Shown one piece after another: positions 1 through 9,982 of a stretch of 24,269 nucleotides of DNA. Below the pieces are notes generated by a model. That model was not told where the DNA came from, did not search any database, and saw nothing but the letters and a program-made list of their open reading frames with translations. Source of the DNA: Chara braunii (taxonomy: Eukaryota > Streptophyta > Charophyceae > Charales > Characeae). Where the stretch lies: positions 1,765,200 through 1,789,468 of the forward strand of contig BFEA01000104.1 of NCBI GenBank assembly GCA_003427395.1, in the 5' to 3' direction. Each line of letters begins with the position of its first letter. Within the stretch, counting starts at the first letter, position 1. The position numbers and the translations under genes are program-made.

Positions 1-68
<68 letters not shown>
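1..68. repeat. (GA)34 dinucleotide microsatellite
   Basis: Uninterrupted GA dinucleotides from the first base to position 68. The tract is cut by the window edge, so its real length is unknown. GA tracts can bind GAGA-type factors in plants, but nothing downstream indicates a promoter. Confidence 0.98.
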
Positions 69-69
<1 letters not shown>

Positions 70-900
70 GGGAAGTGTGCGATGAGTATCTTCTTTTATC
101 CCTCTAAGCCATTTTTATTCTTCTTCTTTCCTTTTGAGCAATTTTGGTATTCGGCGCGAGTCACCCCTCTTCTTCCGTTCTGGATCGACATTCGGACTTG
201 TCATTTGCTCTTTTCAGAGATCGATGTATGGTTGTATCCCTCCTTGCTTTTTGAGCAGATTAGAGGGTCATCTACGATCGAATATTGTATGTCTCCTGGG
301 ACTGTTTTCTGTTGACGTATATGTTTGCTCTCTTCGGGTGTTAATGAATGGTTGTCTTCTTCCCCTCCCCTTCTCTGTCATCTTAGATTGATGGGTCTAA
401 TTGATTGATCCCGGACGATTGGGCCTTGCATGATTTCAGACTGATTGGCCAAGAAAGTGTTGCATGAACCTCGATTTAAAACTAGATCCATGGTCCAGCA
501 GCATGGGTGATAGGCGTAATTCTGCTCGTGCATGAATGGGATAGGCATGATAGACTATCAGATGACCGTCTCACTATAGGACGACGTTGTGGTGTTCTTC
601 TTCAATCCCTCTGCATAATTTTAGTATCTGGGGCAAGTCACTTTTGCCTCCTTCGAACAACATTTCGGATCCTATGTTTGTTTGTCTCTAATGATTAATG
701 TATGATTGTTTCTCCCACCTTGCTCCTCCCTCTATATGGATGGGGCACAGTGATTGGTTAATCGCTTACGATCGAATTTTGTACGATCTTGACGCATGAA
801 CGATCGCCCCCTCTCTTTTGTTTATGCATGTTAGATGATCAGATGGGTATCTCGTAATAGGACTATCCACCTTCGGTTAACGGGTCAGCACGTATGAAAC
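69..900. repeat. Non-coding DNA with a diverged direct duplication
   Basis: No convincing coding frame. Positions about 136-245 and 612-723 align as diverged copies: both start with an AATTTT(G/A)GTAT block, then a GAGTCAC/AAGTCAC block, then a CATTCGGA/CATTTCGGAT block, and both end near ATGTATG(G/A)TTGT and CCTTGC. The match resumes at 277-296 and 771-790 (TACGATCGAATATTGTA versus TACGATCGAATTTTGTA). The offset is about 477-494 bp. A shorter echo (TTTGCTCTCTTCGGGTGTTAATGA onward) lies at 322-366. This looks like an old tandem or segmental duplication. The short frames here overlap one another and show no domain. Confidence 0.55.
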
Positions 901-1894
901 GCGGGTCATTGTTTTTTTTTTATCGAACCGAAGGGAAGGTCCTGTGCACGCACGTGTAAGCCCGACTGGAAGAACGTGGCCTACACGCGTGTCCGCAGAG
1001 CCTGTACTCGGCCCCCCTTTTCGAATGACCGAGTTTCCGCCTCACCCCGCAGCATGAACATCGAACTCGCTTTTCGTATTACTGACTGCGAGTGTCTGAG
1101 GGATTAGGAATTATGAGAGTATTTGGAGCACGTGTGTCTGTCCGCACAGCCATAGGGAGAACTTCTCGAATTTCTATACCCAGTGGGAAACGAACGTATT
1201 TGCGAGTGGGATACCGACCAAGCTCGAGAGCGTATTCCCCACCACCTTGAATTCCCCAGCTCGTACTGGGAATAATTATTATGGAAACCTACTTCCCTCC
1301 CTACCACCGCATATTGCCTGTCCATTCGCTAAACAATCGCTCCGTATTGGCCCCATCCCCCGTGCTCGGAGTGGTTACAGGATCACGAGTACCGAGCCTC
1401 TATCTTCATCCGACGAACTCGCTCGGCGAAGGAGCGACGAGCACATAGCCCTCGGTTGAGACCGACCGCGTCCGACTCCGAGGCCTGCGTCGATCGGCGC
1501 CGACAGGTGATCAACCAGCGAGATAGTCATAGCGTCCCAACGGTCCACGAGATACGAGTCCGACCCAGATGACAGAACCGATGGAGGCGGTAGCCCCGCT
1601 TCCGTAAGCATAAAGCAGGACTTCGATCCGCACCTATCCTCCTGCATTCGCATCCCTGAAACCTGCCACAGGGCCTGGAGATCTCAGTTCTGACCTGGGA
1701 CTCCACCCCCACTTTCCAAAAATCCTTGGCACACCCCTTTTCGCACTTCCAGGCCCACTCCCACTCTGATCAGGAAGTCACGTCGGGCGTGAGGTTGGGC
1801 GTCATACCATCCCTAGTTAAAGCACTATCGAGTGAGCCTTGTCGCACGGCCACTTCAGTCGCCAAGCATGATCGTTCGTTGTTCTTTTTTCCTA
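901..1894. other. Intergenic stretch, nothing recognised
   Basis: Mixed-composition DNA of nearly 1 kb. Frames of 60-92 codons exist on both strands, but they overlap and have no recognisable motif. I see no RNA gene, tandem repeat or transposon ends. Confidence 0.5.
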
Positions 1895-2700
1895 TGAGCA
1901 CCAGCCCAGGTTTGGTCAAACAACGAATATTCCTTAGAGCCTTTCCTTAGGCAGTGTCTAGTGGTTCTACCCTAACCAAGGTCTTACCTGAGACAGCCCT
2001 CCTAACCCAACCTTAGCCTACTATTATTGTCGTATTAGGGGTTGTGTTGTTGTTCATGCTGAGGGGGCAAGGTTATCGTTTCTGTAACCTGCATCAGTTC
2101 GCCGCAGGGCCGATTCCTGTCAGGGAAGACCTCCGGCCCATCCCCCCTTGCACCCTCAGTTGGTTATTATTAGTCATAAGTTATGATCCCAGGCCAGTCC
2201 GGAACCGAATGTTTCCACGGAGGCACCCTAGGCAATGTCTTACCTAAGTCAACTCTAGACTAGTTTGGGCGCCTATTGGGATGATGTTACAGTTGCCACT
2301 CTGGGCCAGTCTGGAACCGAATGTTTCCACGAACCACCATAGGCAGTGTCCCTAAGCCAACTCTAGACCAGCCTCTGTGCCGCTCCAGGCTAGCCTGAAA
2401 CCGAATGTATCCTCGGAGCCACCCTAGGCACCATCCTACCTATGCCATCTCTAGACCAGCCAGAGTACGGATCGGGATTATTTCATGGTTGATTATATGG
2501 TCGAGGCTAGTCTGGAACTGAATGTTTCCACGGAGCCACCGTAGGCAGTGTCAGTACCTAAGCCAAATCTAGAGTAGCCTGTGTGCCACTCCAAACTAGT
2601 CCAGAACGGAATGTTTCCTCAAAGCCACTCCACGTAGTGTCTTGCCTAAGCGAACTTTAGACCAGTCTGTGTACCTATCAGGTATAGACATGAAGAATGA
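1895..2700. repeat. Degenerate tandem repeat with alternating unit length
   Basis: At least five units begin near 2191, 2303, 2386, 2503 and 2592. Each starts with a variant of GGCCAGTCTGGAACCGAATG, followed by TTTCCACGGAGCCACC, a TAGGCAGTGTC block, a CCTAAGCCAACTCTAGACCAG block and a variable end. Spacings are about 112, 83, 117 and 89 bp, so long and short units alternate. A more decayed unit is recognisable at about 1905-2040 (GAATATTCCTTAGAGCC, then AGGCAGTGTC). Such an alternating dimer is typical of satellite DNA that evolved by amplifying a two-unit block. No coding frame persists through it. Confidence 0.8.
2061..2186. repeat. Flanking module, copy 1
   Basis: This block (GAGGGGGCAAGGTTATC, then GGGCCGATTCCT, AGGGAAGACCTCC, CCCATCCCCCC and ending near AAGTTATGA) recurs at 2711-2840 with similar spacing of its parts. 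It follows the decayed tandem unit at 1905-2040, as copy 2 follows the last unit, so unit plus module appear to have been duplicated together. Confidence 0.8.
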
Positions 2701-2710
2701 GCATAGTATG

Positions 2711-2840
2711 GAGGGGGCAGGGTTATCAGCCCGTAACCGTCGCCTCAGTTCACCACAGGGCCGATTCCTACGAGGGAAAACCTCCATCCCATCCCCCCCT
2801 CCACCCGCCTCCCCCAGTCGATTATGAGCTATGAGTTATG
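2711..2840. repeat. Flanking module, copy 2
   Basis: Direct repeat of 2061-2186: GAGGGGGCAGGGTTATC, GGGCCGATTCCT, AGGGAAAACCTCC, CCCATCCCCCC and a terminal GAGTTATG. Scattered substitutions and small indels separate the copies, so the duplication is not recent. Confidence 0.8.
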
Positions 2841-2850
2841 TATGTTGTGT

Positions 2851-2928
2851 TATGTGTATTGGAGTTGAACCCGGGACCTCTAAGTTACAGTATCCGCGCT
2901 CCACCCACTGAGCTATTGAGGCCATTTG
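2851..2928 (-). pseudogene. tRNA-like sequence 1 (degenerate, Tyr-type anticodon loop)
   Basis: On the minus strand this reads like a tRNA gene. There is an A-box-like TAGCTCAGTGGG, a perfect 4-bp D stem (GCTC/GAGC), a possible anticodon loop CTGTAAC (GTA), and a B box GGGTTCAACTCC preceded by CCGGG. The acceptor does not close: the 5' GGCCTCA has no matching 3' strand. The T stem keeps only its two innermost pairs and the anticodon stem is mostly unpaired. It is therefore a tRNA-derived relic or SINE head carrying internal RNA polymerase III promoter boxes, not a working tRNA gene. Confidence 0.7.
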
Positions 2929-3020
2929 TCTGTAAAGGTGCTATCATAATGCACGGCTCGGGGCAAGTACGACGTACGTGGGGTGCAATCTACACCAACC
3001 AATTGTGCTCGAGGGAAATT

Positions 3021-3097
3021 GCGGGCTTGACAAAGTCGAACCCACAACCTCCCAGTTGCAACACCAGAGCTTTGTCAACCAAGCTACCACACACTTG
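3021..3097 (-). pseudogene. tRNA-like sequence 2 (degenerate)
   Basis: Minus strand. A-box-like GTGGTAGCTTGGTTGA, a D stem AGCT/AGCT, an anticodon-loop-like GTTGCAA (TGC at the anticodon position) and a B box GGGTTCGACTTT. The T-stem 3' strand and the acceptor are not complementary to their partners, so a functional cloverleaf is unlikely. It lies about 170 bp from tRNA-like 1 in the same orientation. Confidence 0.6.
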
Positions 3098-3160
3098 CTT
3101 TTACCAACCGGAAGTCTCGAAGGTAAGACGCCAAGCATGCCATAGGCACTATCGTGGGGG

Positions 3161-3236
3161 CAATGGGAGTTGAACACACGACCTCCTAAGTGCCGCTTGA
3201 ACGCCTTAGCAACTGAGACACACCCAGTTGGCTCAC
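3161..3236 (-). pseudogene. tRNA-like sequence 3 (degenerate)
   Basis: Minus strand. TGTGTCTCAGTTGCTAAGGC resembles the D-arm region of a class II tRNA, followed 30 bases later by a B box GTGTTCAACTCCC. The acceptor is not closed. It is the third consecutive tRNA-like module in the same direction, about 140 bp from the second. Confidence 0.55.
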
Positions 3237-3378
3237 GTTTGTGTTCCTTTCACTATTGGAGTTTGAGATGTCGACTAGCAATAGCAGAGATGCCAGCACT
3301 ATTTCCGCCAGTGCAACTTCTGCAAAATTTGCTTCCAATATCATGTCTTCAAGGTGGCTATGGCCATAAGACAAGTCA
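3234..3378. repeat. Left half of a dispersed repeat split by the LINE
   Basis: Positions about 3240-3378 match 11805-11935. Shared blocks include TGTTCC, a GAGGTCGAC-like GATGTCGAC, AGCAATAG, GCCAG(C/A)AC, ACTTCTGCAAA, TCCAATAT and a GGCTATGGCCATAAGAC / GGCAATGGTTATAGGAC block. The match stops at CAAGTCAAA, exactly where the LINE tail begins. The continuation expected from the second copy, a (TTG)n tract, is found beyond the 5' end of the LINE at 9983. Confidence 0.7.
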
Positions 3379-3379
3379 A

Positions 3380-3415
3380 ATTTTTTGTTTGTTTGTTTGT
3401 TTGTTTGTTTGTTTT
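3380..3415 (-). other. LINE 3' tail, (AAAC)n type
   Basis: The plus strand reads a run of T followed by tandem TTTG; on the element's own strand this is tandem CAAA units ending in an A run. It directly abuts the interrupted host repeat, so it marks the 3' end of the insertion. Tails of tandem short repeats instead of pure poly(A) are known in LINEs whose reverse transcriptase slips on a short terminal repeat. Confidence 0.8.
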
Positions 3416-3681
3416 AATCTGGACTCTGGTTGTTAGTGATGGTGATAAGAGCATCCATCACTAACACCCTGCCCCTGGCTCCATTCTATTGGTGGGGAGC
3501 TGCACCTGATGGAAACCGGGTCCAGCGTCCCTCATTTACATTATATTTAAACATTGATCAAAGGGAAGTGTGACAAAAGAATAGCTGCCTCTTCAGCCAG
3601 AATCTGACCGTCAGATGTCTATGTAAATTATAGCAGCCCACCGTCCTGTCTAACCCCTAATACCTATTCATCTTCTCTTGC
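3416..3681 (-). other. LINE 3' untranslated region
   Basis: About 265 bp between the last ORF2 stop (3682) and the tail. Apart from the stem-loop at 3431-3466 no feature is seen. Confidence 0.6.
3431..3466 (-). other. Stem-loop in the LINE 3' UTR, next to the tail
   Basis: TGTTAGTGATGG (3431-3442) pairs perfectly with CCATCACTAACA (3455-3466) around a 12-base loop. It lies 15 bases upstream of the (AAAC)n tail on the element's strand. Conserved terminal hairpins of this kind are recognised by the reverse transcriptase in stringent-type LINEs, including some plant L1 lineages. The hairpin is intact although the coding region has decayed. Confidence 0.75.
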
Positions 3682-5650
3682 TTACACTAAACTTACATGT
3701 TTGCTGTCAAAATGATGAGAGAATAAAACCTTTTGTCCCTCCCCCCCTCCATACCAATGAAGATTCACCAAAGCAAGCTCAGAAATAGGAAAGGGGTATG
3801 GAAAGGCTTCTAGAGACCTCAAGATAGCTCTTGGCTGTACATCAAACCAGACCAGGAAGGTAATCTCATAATCTCTTTTGAGATTTATCTCATCTTCTTC
3901 CCCCCCTGGCCACTCCACGTTTTCCATTTTCCTTCTTGCAGATTCACCCAGCCAGCCCTTTGTGAAATTCAGAATACCTTTCTTGATATCCTGTTTTTTC
4001 CGGAGTGTATTAAGCCTAGATTTAGTCTTATCCCATTGAGATCTTATTTCTGTTTCAATGAACTGTTGCACAAGCTCGGATATTTCTTTGCCCTCAATCC
4101 TTACCTTTTCCATTGTGAATACACATCTTTTATACCATAAAACCCATAAAATTGCCTTTCTGGCCATATTAAATAAATTCTGTTGAAAAGATGATAAGGT
4201 AGTAAGGACAGGACACCAGTGCTCTAAGAGGATCCCCTCCAATCCCAAGGCCAATCTATGCCTGAAATTTATTTCATACATAATCCCATCGTCTCCATAA
4301 CAGTTTTGCCCCTGGACATTGCAAAAAGATGTATTCAATTGTTTCTCTAATCTTCCTACTAGGAAAGGCTTCCACACACTAGCAACACCAAGGTAAAGTT
4401 AAACCTTTCTGTTCTAACGTTGAATGGTCAATCAGCCAATCATTTGTTGGCAGACATCGATGGATAATCTGCCACTGTAGTGATACAAACTTAGCAGGTT
4501 TGTCCTTAAACCCTTGACTCCACTTAATTGGCTTTAATGGATCCGCATAGATATTTAACTGACGGGCCCATCGTTCTTCAATAATGGCACAAACATCTAC
4601 CCTTGGACGCAACAGCCGATACGAGGCTTTCACTAATAAAGATTGCAATTTCATAGCCTTGCATCTCCTGATAGTGCGCCAGATCCATTCTGCTGGATCT
4701 AGAGGAAGATCTGGTATGGGAATATTCGAGGCATACACTGTCCATCCTTTAGATACTGAACAATACAGAGCTCTCACTCTATAGAGTGAGTCAAAATAGG
4801 AAAACATTACCTTTTTCTGGTTGTTTTGTGAAATAGAAAAGTCTTTATGGAGTGCAAAGATGTTTACTAGGGCACCATCTGTATGGATATCCAGTATTTG
4901 TCCCACTACCCTAGAACCCGTTGTTAGATAAACACACACCCAATCTGCAATCAAGAAAGTAGAACTCTTTTTTAGTGCCACCACCCAGGCCAATGGAATG
5001 GATGATATCACGAAGTCAAGATTCTCTGTTAGATTATGTGCGTACTTAACCTCTATTCTCAATTGCTTTACAAATTTTCAACTTTTATTTTCATGATCCC
5101 ATAAATTCTTGATCCTTACTACTCCATACTTAACCCAAGTGGACCACGGAGCCATGAAACTTATGAACACTCTTCCTTGCGCGTCCGTGATCCATCTATT
5201 TCCAAAAATTGGTTGTCTTAGAACTTCCTCGTACCTAGAAGGAAGTGATTTGTTAGGCAAACGAATTTTACGCCAAGTTTTCAATAGTGTAGCCCAGAAG
5301 CTATCTATGACCAGATATTTTCTTACTATTTCTTTTTCCCCCTCCGTTCGAGATTGTGCTTGAGGCCGAGGAATGGTCCAATATATGTCATCTACCCAAA
5401 TCAGTGGGTTTATATCTTTTAGAGTTTGAGGTGCCATTCTACATATTTGTTCCAGGGCTCATGTTTGCCATGGAAGATCCGTGGCTAATATTAGTCGTTT
5501 TAGCCATTGAAGAATTAGTGCTTGCCACTGGATTGTAGGATCCAAAATACCTAGTCCTCCTTTAGACTTTGGCTGAATAAAGACCTGCCATGCCACTCTA
5601 GGGATTACATTTACTGCGTCATGATCTCCATGCCAAAGGAAGGTCATGAG
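3682..5650 (-). pseudogene. LINE ORF2 C-terminal part (post-RT and zf-RVT-like region), broken
   Basis: Three frame segments (5459-5647, 4379-5437 with a break near 5065, and 3682-4377) together cover the region that follows the reverse transcriptase in plant L1 ORF2. Visible hallmarks are FLWHGD followed by PKSKGGLGILD, and HRCLPTNDWL, the usual lead-in to the zf-RVT zinc-binding motif. The expected motif straddles about 4310-4390, where the frame changes: CCxCVEAFP, then ETIEYIFLQCPGAKLLW in another frame. The usual histidine before the last cysteine appears as tyrosine. The part after 4377 is rich in charged residues and has no recognised domain. In intact elements this region helps bind template RNA. 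Confidence 0.75.
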
Positions 5651-6750
5651 CTAACTTCTCAATTCCTTGGCCGAATATTTGTTTATTGACCACAGAGCAG
5701 ACTTATACCAAATTGACGCTAATATTACATTATTAATAACCAATGTCCTTCCAAATAGGGAAGTATTTTGGTTTTTCCATTGTTTCATTTTTTGTATAGC
5801 TGAGGACGTGATCCATACATCATTAGAACTTGGTTTTCCCCTAACTGTGAGTACAACCCTCAAGATCCTGATTGGTGCCTCTACTGGTAACCACTTTATT
5901 CTTGGATTCTCAGGAGGCCTATCTCCTTGAAAGTGAATCCACCATCCTTGTGTCTTACTCCCCCAATTGACCACCATATCAGAAAGAAGGGAGAACTTAT
6001 CCATTAATGTTTTTATCCCTTCCATATTTTCCTTAGATGCTTCCACCATTATGGTTAGATCGTCAGCAAACATAGAGCAGATTGGTATAGCCTCTTCCGG
6101 AATGGCCGTAATCTGAAGTCTTTTAAGATTTTGATTAGTTCTTAAGTTGACTCCTAATGCCTCCATAATAATCGAAAAAAGGAATGGAGCTAATGGATCC
6201 CTTTGCCTGACTGATCTTCGGAGACGGATTTCCGGAAAAAGAAGACCATTGATCTGAAGTCGGGTAGTGGCGTTAGAATGAAGGATAGTAACCCACTTAC
6301 GAATTGATGGACCAAAATTCATTTTTGTTAAACAAGCATCCAAAAACTTTCAATCCACATGATCGTAAGCTTTCTCAAAATCTATAAAAACAAAGACTGT
6401 TTTCTGGTGATTCAGACGAGATAACCTTATCATCTCGTTGATGAGCAATATGTTATGTTGTATATTCCTTCCATTAATGAACCCCGTTTGAGAGGGGTGA
6501 ATGATATCTGGCATTATTGGAATCAAACGATTCGCGATGGCCTTGACCAACAATTTATACACAACTGTAAGTAAGGTGATAGGTCTATAGTTCTTTATAT
6601 TCGTTTTATCTCCCTTTTTGTATAACAAGGTTAAAATCCCTTGCCCGGAGTTTTATCCTCTTCCATTTGCAACAGCGCAGTCCAAATTTCTTCTTTGGTG
6701 ATAGGTTCTTCTAACCTCTCCCTTTGTTTTTGCGTCAATTCTTGAGTTAT
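5651..6750 (-). pseudogene. LINE ORF2 reverse transcriptase domain, broken
   Basis: Reverse transcriptase of the non-LTR type, which primes cDNA synthesis at a nick in target DNA. Seen in order: PITKEEIWTALLQMEEDKTPG (about 6655-6710, another frame), LYKKGD and NYRPITLL, QTGFINGRNI, FIDFEKAYDHVD (catalytic Asp in block A), RQRDPLAPFLFSIIMEAL (normally RQGDPL, so Gly is replaced by Arg), and the catalytic FADDL box at about 6057-6072. An in-frame TGA (6350-6352) sits directly after DHVD, and a frameshift lies near 6645. The catalytic aspartates remain, but the protein cannot be made in one piece. Confidence 0.93.
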
Positions 6751-7049
6751 TGAGCCAAAAAATCTTGTAAGATCGGATCCACCACCGACTCGTCGACTTT
6801 CAAGGCTTCAATAGTCGTTCTTCTAATTCTGGTGCTGGCCAGAGAAAAAAAAGATATATTCATTTGTCCTTCTGTCGAATGTTTGAAGAGTTTTCCTCTA
6901 ATCAAATGACATTGCCAACGATGTTGCGCAAAGGATAGTAGTTGGTTCCTTAGTTCTAGGATATCAGTTGGTTGAGATAATTGTTCTGAAGAATCTTGTT
7001 GTTCATATTTGAGAATCTGTTCCTGAATATTCAATTGCTGTTTATACCT

Positions 7050-8084
7050 TTCCTTGGCAATTAGTTAAGAGTATTCATTGCATTTTTTTGCCAAATAAAC
7101 TAAACCATTGTTGAACCATGCAATATATGATTCTTCTCTATCTTTGGTAGAGTGCCAGTAACTCCATACATCTTGAAGATAGGCTCTGAAATCCTTTGTT
7201 TTGAGGAGGGAGGAGTTAAGTTTGAAGAAACCTTTACCCTGATCTGGTTTCTTGCGGAAGAAGATTAAGACTGCACACATTTTGTGATCTAATCCTGACC
7301 ACGGACTCAAGGGAAAAATATTAACTCTCATTAAAGCACTGTCTAAATCTTATGACATGAGAATCAAATTTATCCTTCATCTTGATTGGTTAGAGGAGCC
7401 CTCGTTTCTAATACACGTATATAGCCTCTCCTGTGGGAAAAGTCGTCTATATGTGTTGAACAAATTTTCAGACTCGCAAAGATGTTGAATAATTTCTTCA
7501 TCCTCCTCTATATAAATTGGACAAGCAGAAGGGATTGTCCATCTATCCATCCATCTGTCAGGTGCCGCATGAAAGTCGCCTGCTATAATTATTGGAACAC
7601 CACTAGGGATATGTTTTCTAATGTTTTGGAAAATTTCTCTACGTTCCTGTAAAACATTAGGTCCATAAATATTTAGAACACAAATTATTTCCAACTCCAA
7701 CATTACTAACGTAACTAGCCATCAACCCTGTTCCTGATCAGCTTTACTGTACACAATTTCTATTCTTGAATTTGGCGGCACCCAAATGGCCACCCGGGCC
7801 GACCCGTTGCTTGTAGAATAGGCTTGGTATTTTAGATATGGCCAGACCAGATTGTGCGCTTTATTGTGTTTTGGAGAATTCATGAGATGTGTTTTCTGGA
7901 TACAGATCAAATTAGGCCAACACCTTCCCCCTACTCCTTTCAATTGTTCCATAATAGCCCCTCGTTTTACAACATCTACTGTTGCGAGACCATTTGCATT
8001 GGGGGACCTTAAATCCTAATCCGCATTCTGAGTAGCACGCAACCAAGCCGGATTTTTACCATAAAGCGCATTTAATGCTTCCAT
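7050..8084 (-). pseudogene. LINE ORF2 N-terminus and APE-type endonuclease, broken
   Basis: A likely ORF2 start ATG lies at 8084-8082 (MEALNALYGKNP), with an in-frame TAG about 22 codons later. The endonuclease begins at NANGL (about 7995-8010). PNLICIQKTHL follows, where the family has QETHL, so the metal-binding glutamate is changed to lysine (GAA to AAA would suffice). Further hallmarks are NIYGPN and IIIAGDFHAAPDRW (family GDFN), and a final DHKMCAVLIF, the counterpart of the SDH motif. Frames change near 7710, 7350 and 7050. The intact enzyme nicks target DNA to start insertion; this copy is inactive by both substitution and frameshift. The segment 6747-7034 links it to the reverse transcriptase. 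Confidence 0.85.
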
Positions 8085-8128
8085 CCTTACTCAACCTAAG
8101 GTCCCTACCTCTTATAACGTATAAGCGC

Positions 8129-9975
8129 CTATAGCCTTACCCAATTGTTCCCCTCCAAAGTAGAAGAGGTTGTTAGTAATCCTCTGCGTAAGATAGAGCA
8201 TAGGAAAGTTGAGATTTCCCCTATTGACCATACCGCATTTGCCTTGATCTTTAGATATTGGAGATCTAGTAATGCTGCATGCGAGAACCATCGAAGACTG
8301 GATTCTTTATTTTCTTCAAATCTTACAAAGATATCGTGTCTGGACATTTTAGCTTGGTCCCCGATTTATGTTATAGTAGCTTGAGGACCTGGATCGAAAT
8401 GTTTGGATAGGAAGTCATGTGAGTCTCTCTTAAAAGTCCTATCATTAGAGCTCTGGTAATCCACATATGTGGTCCAACCTCTTAATGTGACTCCCCCATA
8501 CTGCTCTTGGCCAATAGGAGAGAAGCCAATTTCCCATTTCCCTCCTTTTTTATGGACCGGGATTACCAAATTACCTCGAGAAGACTGCGGCCTGGTGGCT
8601 TGTCCCTTTTCCAAAACATTTCTTAATTTTTGTCTCTTACCCAGATCCTGCATCATCTTCCCTGACTTTTCCTTTTCTTGATAATGGGATGTCAATGGAA
8701 TAGCTGCTGTATTTTTTGTACCACCCTCCTTATTACCCTCATTGACTTCATCAGATTGATTCACTTGCTTCTCACCGGAAGAGGACCCTTGTTCATCCAC
8801 TCTTACTTCTTCTACCTTTACTTCTTCTTCTTCTTCAGAAAAGACTCCACCCGAGTCAAGATCACACTCTTCCGAGGGAACAAAATCATACCCTTTCCCT
8901 CTCTCTACCAGTAGTGTACAATCTTTGTCTCTGGTAGTCTCCTCACTTGGAAAAGAGGGCGGGTGAAACAGACCCAACACAATGTTCAGAATACTTATAC
9001 TTACTTTAGACCATTAAAACCCCTCAGGAAGCCCTTGCTGCAACACCAATTTCAAACTGTGACTGCTGGTTAATAAATTAATCAGTTGTACATATGAATT
9101 ATCCCAAAATTCAACAGTGGCTTCTCCAAAACGCATTTTCAGATTCTTAAATACCCACTCAGCTAGCTGTATTATCCTTTGTTCTTCTGGGATTTCCTGC
9201 ACAGTTTGAAAGACTACATCCTCCATTTCATAAACTCCTGCTAAGGAATCCACCTCCATTGGTTCTGGTCCAAAAACCTTTTGGAGCGGATCAAATGTTG
9301 TTGCTTCCGTTCCTTTATCTATTACTTATGAGTCTTCCTCTTCTACTTGTGGTTCCTTCGTTTGTCTTCCTTCATTCTCGTTTTTCTCAGTCATCTCCTG
9401 AGAAGACTGAGATGTTTCACACTGGACATCTTCCGTAAGGGAATCTTTATAAACAGAGGGATCAATTTCCTTGTGTGGGCTGGTTAACTGTTTTATTTTT
9501 TCTTTTTTTTCTTTCTTTTTTAGCTGCTATATCCCGTCAACTGAATCCTCTACTGCCCTTACTTCCACTTCCTCAGACTCTGAGTCTGATTCTTCCCCTT
9601 TGGACAGATCCGCATTTATCTCTTTTTCACCTGGCTGCAAATAATCTTCTGGATGTGGACCCGGGAAAGCATCTCCCTTTTTTTGGCTAACCGGTATCCA
9701 CTGTTGATGACTCATTTTCCCCTTGCTTTTATCTCTGGGACCTAGAACTTCCTTTCCTAGAAATGTAGAGTCCTGTGTGTTTTCCTGTCTCGCTGGTTGA
9801 GACAAATGAGATGCCTTTGCGGGCTGAACTACCGGCTTGGGAGTTCTATCAGTTACCTCCGGGGGAACCCAAGAGTCTAGGGGTTTGGTGTCCCAATTAG
9901 GATCCTCTTCCCTTTCCCATGTCCATCCTTTTGACGCCTCGCCCTTCTTGGCATTCTCTACATATACCCAACCCT
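8129..9975 (-). pseudogene. LINE ORF1-like region, broken
   Basis: Minus-strand segments in several frames lie upstream of ORF2. 9527-9975 is open from just after an upstream TGA and contains a serine/glutamate-rich stretch (ESDSESEEVEV). 9014-9259 encodes a region with VFKNLKMRFGEATVEFW. 8366-8980 (204 codons) has an acidic stretch (EEEEEVKVEEVRVDE) followed by a basic part. 8129-8347 continues in another frame. Position, orientation and composition fit the RNA-binding ORF1 of a LINE, but I see no CCHC zinc knuckle or RRM-like motif, so the assignment rests mainly on context. An AG-rich/pyrimidine run at 9480-9525 interrupts it. Confidence 0.6.
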
Positions 9976-9982
9976 CATGTCT

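Larger units (their letters stand above)
3379..9982 (-). mobile_element. Near-full-length, inactivated L1-type LINE
   Basis: A non-LTR retrotransposon of about 6.6 kb reading from 9982 down to 3379. In order on the minus strand: an ORF1-like region (about 8129-9975), an ORF2 with an APE-type endonuclease (about 7050-8010), a reverse transcriptase (about 5651-6750) and a C-terminal zf-RVT-like part (about 3682-5650), a 3' UTR of about 265 bp with a strong hairpin, and a short-repeat tail at 3380-3415. The hexamer AAGTCA occurs at 3373-3378 next to the tail and at 9983-9988 next to the 5' end, a possible short target-site duplication. Several in-frame stops, frameshifts and a lost catalytic glutamate show that it is dead. 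The 5' end is inferred from where the split host repeat resumes. Confidence 0.85.

Noticed and set aside
2851-3240. Three functional tRNA genes
   Set aside because: Acceptor and T stems do not pair in any of the three, so they are annotated as degenerate tRNA-like sequences.
4584-5930. Plus-strand frames across the LINE
   Set aside because: They are antisense to clear ORF2 motifs on the minus strand.
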